Source of the DNA: Candida dubliniensis CD36
Taxonomy: Eukaryota > Ascomycota > Pichiomycetes > Serinales > Debaryomycetaceae
Direction: 5' to 3'
Length of the DNA stretch: 64,000 bases
NCBI RefSeq assembly: GCF_000026945.1
Contig: NC_012862.1
Location: forward strand, 612,501 to 676,500
Below the pieces are notes generated by a model that was given only the letters and a program-made list of their open reading frames with translations, made no database searches and was not told where the DNA came from. Below, in pieces: positions 30,764 through 39,843 of the stretch. The position numbers and the translations under genes are program-made. The first letter of the stretch is position 1, and every line of letters begins with the position of its first letter.

Positions 30764-33700
30764 TCAATCACTATCAGAACTATCACTATCACTATCATCA
30801 TCATCATTTCCTTCACTGTCACTAGAATCACCAAATATAGTTAGTGGTTTTTTAGTAACAGTTTTCGTATCTTTGACATCAGGTAATCCTTTATTAGCCA
30901 AATCAGTTAATGAGGATAATAATTTATTCTTCATTTGATTTATTACATGAACTCCTCCCAGCGGGTTCGCGTTCCTGACATCATCATTATTATTATTATC
31001 ATTATCATTGGTTGGATTTGGATTTGGATTTGGATTTGGATTTGGATTTGGAGCGGGTATTGGTTTAGGAATTACCGGTTTTGCCTTAGATGACCATGGT
31101 GTTAAATTAAATCTCAGTTTATTACCATTCCCACTTAATGGAGTCATTGTTGGTTTGGGAATTGGTGTCGATGCTATTAATTTGGATTTTTTACGTACAC
31201 GATTTGGTTCATCTTGATCTTCATCATCTTCATCATCTCCATCATCAGATTCTTCAGATTCTGATTCCGGTCGAGTTCTTTTATTTTGATTCACCAAATT
31301 TTGCAACAGTGATAGCTTTTGCAAAGTTGCCCGTGATGTCAGATTTATATTATTTTTAACTTGCTGTTGGGCTGAGGGAATTGAAGAATTTTTCTCATGT
31401 ACCGACCCACTTGTGACACCAGTGCCGTTTCTATTATTCCACACAGATCCAGTGGTATGATTTGTATTTGTACCTCCCATTGAATCCAAACTATTGTCAT
31501 GATTATTTCCAGTTCTATAGACATTCTTATTATTATTATTATTATTATTATTATTGGTGCCATTCCCATTATTAGTTTTACCAGCAAATAAATCACCCGC
31601 TCCAAATGCTGGCTTAGGTATACTAGTGTTGGCACTCGTATTTGAACCAGCAAAAAGAAAACTAGATGAAGTATCAGTTTTACCAAAAGGTGACAGTGGA
31701 CCACTCGATTTATTATAACTTCTTAATTTATCATCAATTCCTCTACCAACCGTATTCATGTCTTCAACACCTGAATCACCAACATACATATACTGAAGCA
31801 TATGGTGGTCACTGGCAGGTTCATCATTTTTAGTTGGAGTTTTGTCTATTGGATCATCTTTATGTATAATTTGCAAAGACCCTAGCATCTGCAGATTCCG
31901 TTCATTTGCTCGGAAGTTTGCTGCAAATGATTTTGGAATATACATTTCATTATCGTTATAATTCAACCTATTAGGTGTATTATTCCCCGATATTTCATTT
32001 CCATAATCACCAGCAAAAGTTGATGGGGCAATATCAGGTGAGTTTTTATTGCTATTAGATGAATTGTGTAAAACATGTCCATTTCCCTTTTTGGAGTTAT
32101 TAATAATCGTAGCTAATGTATTTAACAGCTCGCGACTAATCCCCACTGAATCAATACCAATTTTGTTATTTTCCCTTTCCTCTTCACTACTATCCACAAT
32201 TGTTGCAAGTGGAGCTGAAGCTTCAGTGTTGGTTTTAACGGGGACAAACACAGCACCAGTAGTTTTGATATCAATATCGATGTCATCATTATCATTATAA
32301 CTATCCAGCTCCTTAGCTATAGGTTTGGTGCTATCTACATTGGGAATTGCTGTAGTTGAGGGAATTTCTTGGAAATCATTATCGCTATCTAAATCCTTGG
32401 ATACTGCTTTAGTTGAATTTGTTACCTTATTTTTCACAGGAGGTTTAATTACTATGTCATCACTACTATTATTGGCCAATTTATCATCATTAGCTTTTGA
32501 CTCAACTTCTCTTTCACTAGTAGTAGGGAGTGCCGTTTCAACTAAATGTAAGGATGGCCCTGAATTAGACAGTAATATTTCAGAGTCTAAAACTATCTCC
32601 CCAGCTTCCACAATACTTGTGTCTTGATTATTCTTTTGCCTCGTTAATCGTAAAGTGGTGTCAATCGCTTCACTTGAAATATCATAGGCCACTTTAATGC
32701 CATCACCAAAATCACTGGGAATCTTTTCATATCCAATGATTTTCCCATCCTCACTGTTGACCATCAATGTTTTCACTTTTTCTCCAAATACTTTCATTCG
32801 ATCATAGAGATCTTCTAATGTAGATTTGGAAACGAAAGGGTTATTTGGCTGTTTTGAAGATGCTTTATTGGACAGCTGTGGAATTGTTGGGGCAGTCTTT
32901 GTTTCAGATTTACCACCGGCTATATTTATTGGTTTAGATGAAGTTGATACCGGAATTTTTTTCTCAATACCAATATTTTGTGTTGGTGTGGAAACGGATT
33001 TACTTTGAGCGTTAGTATTCACCACAGGCAATGTATTCTTTGTGTGTGTGCTTATTGTAGGCTTTTGTACTTTTCCAGGTTTAGAGGTTATTTTGCTTGT
33101 TGATGCTGGTTTGGTAGTCGAGAAAGGGGCTTTAGCCGCCTTCTTAGAGGCTGTAAACACTAGATTCGCCTCCCTTGCTGCCCTTCTTTTACCTCTTGAC
33201 AAATACATGGCAGGATTACCTTCAACCATATCAATCTGTAACTCTTTGTTAATAGACAACAGTTTGGAATTCAGAGACCGTGACAGCGGTAAATCGTTGT
33301 TCTCTTGGGAATCCAATTCTTCAAACATAGAAAGCAACTCTGAAGGTTGTATTTCCTCTTCCCCTTCGGGTTCATAATCAACAGTTTCTGTATCCAGTTC
33401 CTCGCTTTCATTGTATTCTTCACTACTTGAGATTTCATCTTGGGAGCTAGAAACAATAAATGAGTCGGTTTTCTCAGCTTTTTGCGGTTTCTTTATCGGA
33501 CTTTCAAGTCTGTCAAAATATACCTCGTCGGAATTATTCATTGGGGTGACAGGAGGTGCTTCAAGCATACCACTGGTGATCCTCTGTTTCAGCAGAGATA
33601 CTGCATTTTTCTTTTGGGGTACTTTACGATTGGATTTAGTTTCAGGTGGTGGTGGAGGTGGTGCCAAAGAAACTGGCGAAGATAAAGGGGATTTCTTAGG

Positions 33701-34126
33701 TTTCTTCGGAGTTGTATTGTCATCAGATTTTTCAACGGCACTATAAACCCCTCCTCGAATTGTCTCAGCTTGACTAAAATTGATTGGAGTGGAGATTGCA
33801 GGATCAGGCGTATAAGTAATTGATCTAAATTTATTATCTACCAAAACTCGAAGTTCATCATTACTCTCACTGAACACATCTTCAACAGCAAAGTCTGGAT
33901 CCAAGTCACATAAATCTTTATTTTGAAATGCCAAAACCCGTAGTTTTCGTTCTCTTGGATATCTTTTAGAGAATCGTGTTACTAATTTTTCTTCTAAACT
34001 CTCAAGGTTTGCTGTGCTATCCACTATGTATAAAAACTTGACATATTTTCTTGGATCAATATTGGATGCATCAATCTGTTCAAATTCCTTAGGAATCAAT
34101 AAAGCTTTCAATTTTAGTTTAACCAT
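30764..34126 (-). CDS. NET1: Nucleolar RENT-complex protein Net1/Tof2-like
   Basis: A 1120-residue, mostly disordered protein. Residues 1-110 form the conserved ordered N-terminus of the Net1/Tof2 family (start MVKLKLKALLIPKEF, then an LRVLAFQNKDLCDLDPDFAV segment). The middle is rich in Ser, Pro, Thr and Asn, with many SP/TP sites that suit control by Cdk and Polo kinases. A NPNPNPNP repeat lies near residue 1040, and the C-terminus is a run of Asp/Ser acidic residues. By family it tethers Cdc14 and Sir2 in the nucleolus, supports rDNA silencing and stimulates Pol I. In S. cerevisiae NET1 and SMC3 are also close neighbours, so the linkage seems ancestral. A single Net1/Tof2 copy is expected outside the genome-duplication clade. 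Confidence 0.8.
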   Translation of the reverse strand: MVKLKLKALLIPKEFEQIDASNIDPRKYVKFLYIVDSTANLESLEEKLVTRFSKRYPRERKLRVLAFQNKDLCDLDPDFAVEDVFSESNDELRVLVDNKFRSITYTPDPAISTPINFSQAETIRGGVYSAVEKSDDNTTPKKPKKSPLSSPVSLAPPPPPPETKSNRKVPQKKNAVSLLKQRITSGMLEAPPVTPMNNSDEVYFDRLESPIKKPQKAEKTDSFIVSSSQDEISSSEEYNESEELDTETVDYEPEGEEEIQPSELLSMFEELDSQENNDLPLSRSLNSKLLSINKELQIDMVEGNPAMYLSRGKRRAAREANLVFTASKKAAKAPFSTTKPASTSKITSKPGKVQKPTISTHTKNTLPVVNTNAQSKSVSTPTQNIGIEKKIPVSTSSKPINIAGGKSETKTAPTIPQLSNKASSKQPNNPFVSKSTLEDLYDRMKVFGEKVKTLMVNSEDGKIIGYEKIPSDFGDGIKVAYDISSEAIDTTLRLTRQKNNQDTSIVEAGEIVLDSEILLSNSGPSLHLVETALPTTSEREVESKANDDKLANNSSDDIVIKPPVKNKVTNSTKAVSKDLDSDNDFQEIPSTTAIPNVDSTKPIAKELDSYNDNDDIDIDIKTTGAVFVPVKTNTEASAPLATIVDSSEEERENNKIGIDSVGISRELLNTLATIINNSKKGNGHVLHNSSNSNKNSPDIAPSTFAGDYGNEISGNNTPNRLNYNDNEMYIPKSFAANFRANERNLQMLGSLQIIHKDDPIDKTPTKNDEPASDHHMLQYMYVGDSGVEDMNTVGRGIDDKLRSYNKSSGPLSPFGKTDTSSSFLFAGSNTSANTSIPKPAFGAGDLFAGKTNNGNGTNNNNNNNNNKNVYRTGNNHDNSLDSMGGTNTNHTTGSVWNNRNGTGVTSGSVHEKNSSIPSAQQQVKNNINLTSRATLQKLSLLQNLVNQNKRTRPESESEESDDGDDEDDEDQDEPNRVRKKSKLIASTPIPKPTMTPLSGNGNKLRFNLTPWSSKAKPVIPKPIPAPNPNPNPNPNPNPTNDNDNNNNDDVRNANPLGGVHVINQMKNKLLSSLTDLANKGLPDVKDTKTVTKKPLTIFGDSSDSEGNDDDDSDSDSSDSD

Positions 34127-34464
34127 CTTTCAATACTATGATATATTTCCTCCTATCTCGTCCTATGTCTGTATTCGTTTTTTAAGATTCACAATGAGAT
34201 GTGCTAGAGAAAAAAAAAAAAAAAAAAAAAAGTGTGTACAAATTGAAATGAATCGGTTTTTGAAAGTACGCGGTTGAAACTTGTTTTTTTTTTTTTTAAT
34301 TCTAATTCTTGACTTGTTAGCATTCCCACTTGAGGTTGGTGAGAATTATGTTTAGTGGATTGGTTACACCCCCCCACAGAACCTTTAAGTTAGCGTTCAA
34401 CAACTATTCATAACCAATTGATACACAACTTATATATTTTTAACATTTACCTATACTATCAAAT
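34127..34464. other. Intergenic between NET1 and the WD40 gene
   Basis: 338 bases holding poly(A) near 34209-34230, poly(T) near 34285-34296 and a C run near 34370. It serves as the NET1 promoter and the WD40 gene's 3' region. No gene seen. Confidence 0.6.
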
Positions 34465-35838
34465 CTAATTCTCTATTGATTCTAAAAATTGTTTCCTTCT
34501 ACTATCCAATTGGAATTGTTTTAATAATTTTTCATTTATATCATTATCATTATCATCACTTTCATCTTGTTGCTGCAAATCAGATAAATCAGGTTTGTCT
34601 AGACATGGCCCCCAGCTAATAATTTCACCATCAATAGTACCACAAAAATATTTAGCAGTCGAAGGACCACCGTTGCACATAGATACTGTTCTACCAGTAT
34701 TTTTACTACCTTTTCGTGCTAATCGGTTTTCCAACTTGCCATCAATTGTTCTAAATATGAAAACATCTCCACTTTCTGATGGGAACAATAAAAATTGTGG
34801 TTCTGTTTCACCTTGAGGGTTCAACAAAAGAGGTATTGTATGAGGATGTTTATTTCTTATCAATGGGCCAAAATTAATAAGTTTGTTAATTGGCGGTGGA
34901 GTGGAGACATTGACCATATCCCAAACTCTAATTTTATCATCATTACCAGCACTATACAATATTGATCCCAGTGGATCCCACACAAGGCCATTAACTGGAC
35001 CCAGATGGGCCTTTGATAATTTAGTAGTATAACTGGAATCATTGGTTCTCAGCATATCCAATTGGGTTAAACAGCTTTGACTTCTTCTGATATCCCAGAT
35101 TTTCACTTCTCCGTCATACCCGCCTGATGCCAATAGATTCAGATTTATGGGGTGCCATTTTACCACCAAAGTTTTACCTTTATGTCCCAGTAATGTGTGG
35201 GCACTTGAGGTTGTGTTTAAATCTAGTAGTCGAATGAATGGCTGATCATTGGCTGTAGCAATCAAGGCGTTTTCTGCACATATATCTATATCGTAAACCT
35301 TATTCAGGAGATCAAATGTATGCACAGGCATAAGCTCATTAGTGTCCCATATTTTCACAGTGTGATCAAACGATGAACTTGCAAACATCCCAGTGTCGTA
35401 TGGCCACCATTGAATACACGATATTCCGAATTTATGGTGATGTCTTTTGGGGATGGTTGCTAAATTGGTATATGTAGATACGGGATTATCGTAATCGAAA
35501 TTATCAAAAGTGGATGGATGTAAATGTAGGTTGGCATCTATTTCGTTTTCTTCACGTACAATTTCTTGTTGTTTCAAATCCCATAGTTTGATAGACGAAT
35601 CATTGCTTCCACTTAATAAATATTGATAATCAGTTGTTTCCAACGAGAGACTATTGACAGCTGCATTGTCATGACAATTAGTGGGGAAAACATTATGCTT
35701 GCCTAGTTGATAAATCTCAGAATATAAATTTTCGGTAATTATATTAGAGAATCGAGAAGGTGTTACTCTACCCAACAGTCGATCTAGTAATAATGTTTCC
35801 ATGAATGATAACAACAAAAGAACAGAAAAATAAACCAT
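34465..35838 (-). CDS. RAD28: WD40 protein, Cockayne syndrome A / Rad28 homologue
   Basis: A WD40 propeller of 457 residues if started at the ATG at 35838, or 445 from the second ATG at 35802. I favour the second because residues from METLLLDRLLGRVTPSRF onward fit the family and the first 12 are a hydrophobic string not seen in relatives. Repeats ending in SIKLWDL, TVKIWDT, EVKIWDI and KIRVWDM are visible. The spacing, with a long insert between the first two repeats, fits CSA/ERCC8, the substrate receptor of a Cul4-type ligase acting in transcription-coupled repair; Rad28 is the budding yeast homologue. A plain WD40 protein of other function is possible. Confidence 0.72.
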   Translation of the reverse strand: MVYFSVLLLLSFMETLLLDRLLGRVTPSRFSNIITENLYSEIYQLGKHNVFPTNCHDNAAVNSLSLETTDYQYLLSGSNDSSIKLWDLKQQEIVREENEIDANLHLHPSTFDNFDYDNPVSTYTNLATIPKRHHHKFGISCIQWWPYDTGMFASSSFDHTVKIWDTNELMPVHTFDLLNKVYDIDICAENALIATANDQPFIRLLDLNTTSSAHTLLGHKGKTLVVKWHPINLNLLASGGYDGEVKIWDIRRSQSCLTQLDMLRTNDSSYTTKLSKAHLGPVNGLVWDPLGSILYSAGNDDKIRVWDMVNVSTPPPINKLINFGPLIRNKHPHTIPLLLNPQGETEPQFLLFPSESGDVFIFRTIDGKLENRLARKGSKNTGRTVSMCNGGPSTAKYFCGTIDGEIISWGPCLDKPDLSDLQQQDESDDNDNDINEKLLKQFQLDSRRKQFLESIEN

Positions 35839-36090
35839 AAAAAAATATTCAAAAAAGCTTTTCCTACATATAAACCACTCCGAAGAAGAAGAACAAGAAA
35901 TTTATCTTTGTCGCATTATATTTATGTTTGTTCATGGAATGAAAAATAGTGAAAAAAAAAAAAAAAAAATACCAAAGAATAGTCGTGAAAGTAGAAAATT
36001 TTTTTTTTCTTGTTCCACATAACAATCACCATATAAGTTTAGGCAAACCCAACCCCACCAACAACCACCCCAACTTACAAATTAGATACC

Positions 36091-37479
36091 ATGTTAGACA
36101 TTAATGCATTTCTCGTTGAAAAAGGAGGAGATCCAGAAATTATTAAAGCTTCTCAGAAGAAAAGAGGTGATTCTGTAGAATTAGTTGACGAAATCATCAA
36201 TGAATATAAAGAATGGGTTAAATTAAGATTTGATTTAGATGAACACAACAAGAAATTGAATTCAGTACAAAAAGAAATCGGTAAAAGATTCAAAGCTAAA
36301 GAAGATGCTAAAGATTTAATTGCTGAAAAGGAAAAATTAAGTAATGAGAAGAAGGAAATTATTGAGAAAGAAGCAGAAGCCGATAAGAACTTACGTGCTA
36401 AAGTTAATCAAGTTGGTAACATTGTTCATGAATCAGTTGTAGATTCTCAAGATGAAGAAAATAATGAATTGGTTAGAACTTGGACTCCGGAGAATTACAA
36501 AAAACCAGAACAAATTGCTGCTGCTACTGGTGCACCAGCTAAATTATCTCATCATGAAGTATTATTAAGATTAGATGGTTACGATCCAGAAAGAGGGGTT
36601 CGAATTGTTGGCCATCGTGGTTATTTCTTAAGAAATTATGGAGTATTTTTGAACCAAGCTTTGATTAATTATGGTTTACTGTTTTTAAGTAAGAAAGGAT
36701 ATGTTCCATTGCAAGCACCAGTCATGATGAATAAAGAAGTCATGGCTAAAACTGCACAATTGTCTCAATTCGACGAAGAATTGTATAAAGTCATTGATGG
36801 TGAAGATGAAAAATACTTGATTGCCACTTCTGAACAACCAATTAGTGCTTATCATGCTGGTGAATGGTTTGAATCACCAGCTGAACAATTACCAGTTCGT
36901 TATGCTGGTTATTCATCATGTTTCAGAAGAGAAGCCGGATCACATGGTAAAGATGCTTGGGGTATTTTCCGTGTCCATGCCTTTGAAAAGATTGAACAAT
37001 TTGTTTTGACGGAACCAGAAAAATCATGGGAAGAATTCGATAGAATGATTGGTTGTTCAGAAGAATTCTATCAATCTTTAGGATTGCCATACCGAGTTGT
37101 TGGTATTGTTTCAGGTGAATTAAACAATGCTGCTGCTAAAAAATACGACTTGGAGGCTTGGTTCCCATTCCAACAAGAATATAAAGAATTGGTTTCATGT
37201 TCAAATTGTACTGATTATCAATCAAGAAATTTGGAAATCAGATGTGGTATAAAACAACAAAACCAACAAGAAAAGAAGTATGTCCATTGTTTGAACTCAA
37301 CCTTAAGTGCTACCGAAAGAACTATTTGTTGTATTTTAGAAAACTACCAAAAGGAAGATGGATTGGTTATTCCTGAAGTATTGAGAAAGTACATTCCTGG
37401 TGAACCAGAATTTATTCCATACATCAAGGAATTGCCAAAAAACACCACTTCTGTTAAAAAAGCTAAAGGTAAGAATTAG
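36091..37479 (+). CDS. SES1: Cytosolic seryl-tRNA synthetase
   Basis: 462 residues, the same length as S. cerevisiae Ses1. The N-terminal coiled-coil arm (about 25-105) reaches the tRNA-Ser variable arm. Class II motifs are clear: motif 2 with CFRREAGSHGKDAWGIFRVH near 275-295, and motif 3 near 405-425 (NSTLSATERTICCILENYQ). It charges serine on tRNA-Ser and, in this clade, also on the tRNA that reads CUG. Codon 197 (36679-36681) is itself CUG, so the enzyme carries mainly serine and some leucine there; this single-CUG position agrees with what I recall for the C. albicans enzyme. A poly(A) tract precedes the gene, and codon usage suggests high expression. Confidence 0.97.
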   Translation: MLDINAFLVEKGGDPEIIKASQKKRGDSVELVDEIINEYKEWVKLRFDLDEHNKKLNSVQKEIGKRFKAKEDAKDLIAEKEKLSNEKKEIIEKEAEADKNLRAKVNQVGNIVHESVVDSQDEENNELVRTWTPENYKKPEQIAAATGAPAKLSHHEVLLRLDGYDPERGVRIVGHRGYFLRNYGVFLNQALINYGLLFLSKKGYVPLQAPVMMNKEVMAKTAQLSQFDEELYKVIDGEDEKYLIATSEQPISAYHAGEWFESPAEQLPVRYAGYSSCFRREAGSHGKDAWGIFRVHAFEKIEQFVLTEPEKSWEEFDRMIGCSEEFYQSLGLPYRVVGIVSGELNNAAAKKYDLEAWFPFQQEYKELVSCSNCTDYQSRNLEIRCGIKQQNQQEKKYVHCLNSTLSATERTICCILENYQKEDGLVIPEVLRKYIPGEPEFIPYIKELPKNTTSVKKAKGKN

Positions 37480-37933
37480 ATGTTTATAGTGCCTGTTATA
37501 CTTCATTTTTTAAATTACTATAATAACCATAATAGTATGCCATTTCTTTTATCTTTAAACTCTTGAAAGTGTCAGATGTGGCTAAAACAAAATATGAAAT
37601 ATTACACTGCGTCATGGCTAAATCGATTGTGCACAGCCTTGCGTTGTATGCAATACTGACATGATAATTAGATAGTTACTTCTGCCGACCGAGCGACTGG
37701 CCCCGCCATCACCACAGCCACTACCAACTAACCACAAAGACGACGCGAGATTCAAGCCAAATCGTATACAAAACAATGTTAACATCCACACTGAAGAAGA
37801 AGAAGAAAAAAAAAATAACCATAAATACATATCTTGAAAAAAAGAAACAGTTAACACAAGTGGCTTTTATTCTTTTTTTTTTTTTTTTTGATTTTTATTA
37901 GAATATAGTTCTAGCTAACAAGTCAGGTCAAAC
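37480..37933. other. Intergenic, no gene seen
   Basis: 454 bases. A GC-richer patch lies near 37680-37745 (ccgaccgagcgactggccccg), followed by GAAGAA and poly(T) tracts before the next gene. A minus-strand frame here lacks features. Confidence 0.55.
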
Positions 37934-38236
37934 ATGGAATCACCCAATGCAAATAATCTGGGATCACCACCAGAATACATATCTCAACCACCACCAAAAT
38001 ATGTATCTAGACCGTCATCGTCGTCATCGTCAGTATCAGATCAAGAATCAGATATTCACAACCCACCACAAAAAGCCAGCAATAATCAATTATCGACTTG
38101 CTGTTCTGATTGTTGGTGTAATTGTTTTAATAGTTGTTCTGGCACCAATTGTACTGCTTCTGATAAAAATATTTGTGGCAGCATACTAGTTGTTTTGTGT
38201 TGTGGAACATCAGTCGGTTATGCTACTAATGGTTGA
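37934..38236 (+). CDS. Small PPxY, Cys-rich protein (hypothetical)
   Basis: A 100-residue frame from the ATG at 37934. It opens with two PPxY motifs (SPPEY near residue 12 and PPPKY near 19), which bind WW domains such as those of the ubiquitin ligase Rsp5, followed by a Ser run. The second half has many Cys (CCSDCWCNCFNSCSG) and then a GSILVVLCCGTSVGY stretch that could be a short membrane anchor. A second frame, shifted by +1, gives a strongly hydrophobic helix over 38098-38189 but uses four CTG codons, which would be Ser in this clade. I favour the first frame, yet an N-terminal PPxY domain with a tail anchor is also plausible. The gene is small and unrecognised. Confidence 0.5.
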   Translation: MESPNANNLGSPPEYISQPPPKYVSRPSSSSSSVSDQESDIHNPPQKASNNQLSTCCSDCWCNCFNSCSGTNCTASDKNICGSILVVLCCGTSVGYATNG

Positions 38237-38903
38237 ATAGAAACTGTACTTTTGCTTCTATTTTTTTTTTCCAATGTTTCTCATAGAATCCTTAATATTT
38301 ATTTATGCAAATGTATATAGCACACGGGGTTAATTTGAATATGTTATTGTAATGAAATAATGACTTGTAATAGCACTTTACAGATGTAAATTTCCTAAAT
38401 TTGGTCTACTTGTATGATATATTTTCACAGAAGTCAGCTCGTACACAACACTAAAAATGGGGAAAGCTTGACATTTGCTGAGAATAGACTACGTCATAGT
38501 TATAACTTCTGCTGTATATACCTTTTCCAACCTGAAATTAGGCTAGATTAAAGCTCTACTTCTAATTGGGGGATGGGAAGGGTATGGTTAATATAAAACA
38601 ATGGACTATTGTTGTGGGTGGAACATAAAATTGCGGGGATTGCCTGATTAAGGTTTATATCCGAGAAATCCAAGGAATTAAGATTGGTATACAGGAAACT
38701 CTAATACTAGAGAGTTTTAGCTTTTTAACAATAATATATTCAATTTCATTTAAACAAATTTTAGGACGGGTGGAGTAGGGGGGGGGCAAATAGCAATGAC
38801 AGATATCAATGTTCTGACAAATATAAATAGCAACTAATTTTCAAAACTTTCAAATAAACCAAAAAAAAAAAGTATTCAAATTTTAATTTAACAATCCTAC
38901 AAT
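38237..38903. other. Intergenic, no gene seen
   Basis: 667 bases upstream of the reductase gene. A G-rich run (gggggggg) occurs near 38780, and an A run of 10 lies about 25 bases before the start codon. No gene seen. Confidence 0.6.
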
Positions 38904-39680
38904 ATGAGTTCCATTACATTAACATCAGAAACCCAAATCAAAGGCAAAACTGCAATTATTACCGGTGGTACTAGACACTTGGGTGGCGAAACAGCCAGAG
39001 AATTGGCTAAATTAGGAGCCAATTTATTTTTACATTATAGACTGGATGCCAATCAAGCCGAAAATTTCAAACAAGAATTAACTAAAGAATTTCCTGATTT
39101 AAAAATTGAAATTTATGGTAGCAAATTGGATAAAGCTGAAGATTTGACTAAATTGTTTACTACTGCTAAACTGAAATTCCCTCAAGGTATTGACATTGCT
39201 ATTAATAATGTTGGAAAAGTTTTGAAAAAACCAATTATTGAAGTATCTGAAGAAGAATTTGATGAAATGGATATTGCTAATAATAAGAGTGCATTTTTTT
39301 TTATTAAAGAGGCAGGGATTAATTTAAATGATAATGGGAAGATTGTTTCTGTTGTCACTTCTTTATTAGCCGCTTACACTGATTCCTATGGATTATATCA
39401 AGGGACCAAGAGTGGAGTTGAATATTATAGTAAAGCTGCTTCAAAGGAATTGCATGGCCGTGGAATTAGTGTCAATTGTTGTGCTCCAGGTCCTATGGAT
39501 ACTCCATTCTTATATGGTCAAGAAACTAAAGAAAGTGTTGCTTTTTTCAAAACTATGGGATTACATAATAGATTGACAAAAGTTTCTGATATTGTTCCAA
39601 TTGTTAGATTTTTGGTTACTGAAGGAGGTTGGATGACTGGTCAAACTTTGTATGCCTCTGGTGGGTTCACAGCCCATTAA
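38904..39680 (+). CDS. Short-chain dehydrogenase/reductase
   Basis: A 258-residue classical SDR. The nucleotide-binding motif is TAIITGGTRHLGGETA near residues 16-31 (TGxxxxxG), followed by an NNVG structural motif near residue 100. The catalytic pair is Tyr and Lys in LYQGTKSG near 164-171, with a preceding Ser in VVTS near 150. A Pro-Gly (CCAPGPMDTPF) segment follows, as usual. An acidic residue after the second strand is not apparent; an Arg sits there, hinting at NADP(H). It probably reduces a 3-oxoacyl or similar carbonyl substrate; the substrate is unknown. It is convergent with the acyl-CoA synthetase gene, 163 bases apart, which may be coincidence. Confidence 0.88.
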   Translation: MSSITLTSETQIKGKTAIITGGTRHLGGETARELAKLGANLFLHYRLDANQAENFKQELTKEFPDLKIEIYGSKLDKAEDLTKLFTTAKLKFPQGIDIAINNVGKVLKKPIIEVSEEEFDEMDIANNKSAFFFIKEAGINLNDNGKIVSVVTSLLAAYTDSYGLYQGTKSGVEYYSKAASKELHGRGISVNCCAPGPMDTPFLYGQETKESVAFFKTMGLHNRLTKVSDIVPIVRFLVTEGGWMTGQTLYASGGFTAH

Positions 39681-39843
39681 TTTGTTTAAACTTGTCAAAA
39701 CAAAATAAATAAGTTCAAATATTTATATATGTATACAAATGTATCAAAATTAAATAGTGGTTCTAAGTTTTTTTTTTTTATATATGTATTTTTTCCGAGA
39801 TCAATTTGAAAACCGAATAAACAAAACCAGCGTCTAAAGTCAT

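Noticed and set aside
32049..33746. Several plus-strand frames of 60-111 codons
   Set aside because: Shadows of NET1; Ser/Leu-rich complements of its Glu/Ser-rich coding strand.
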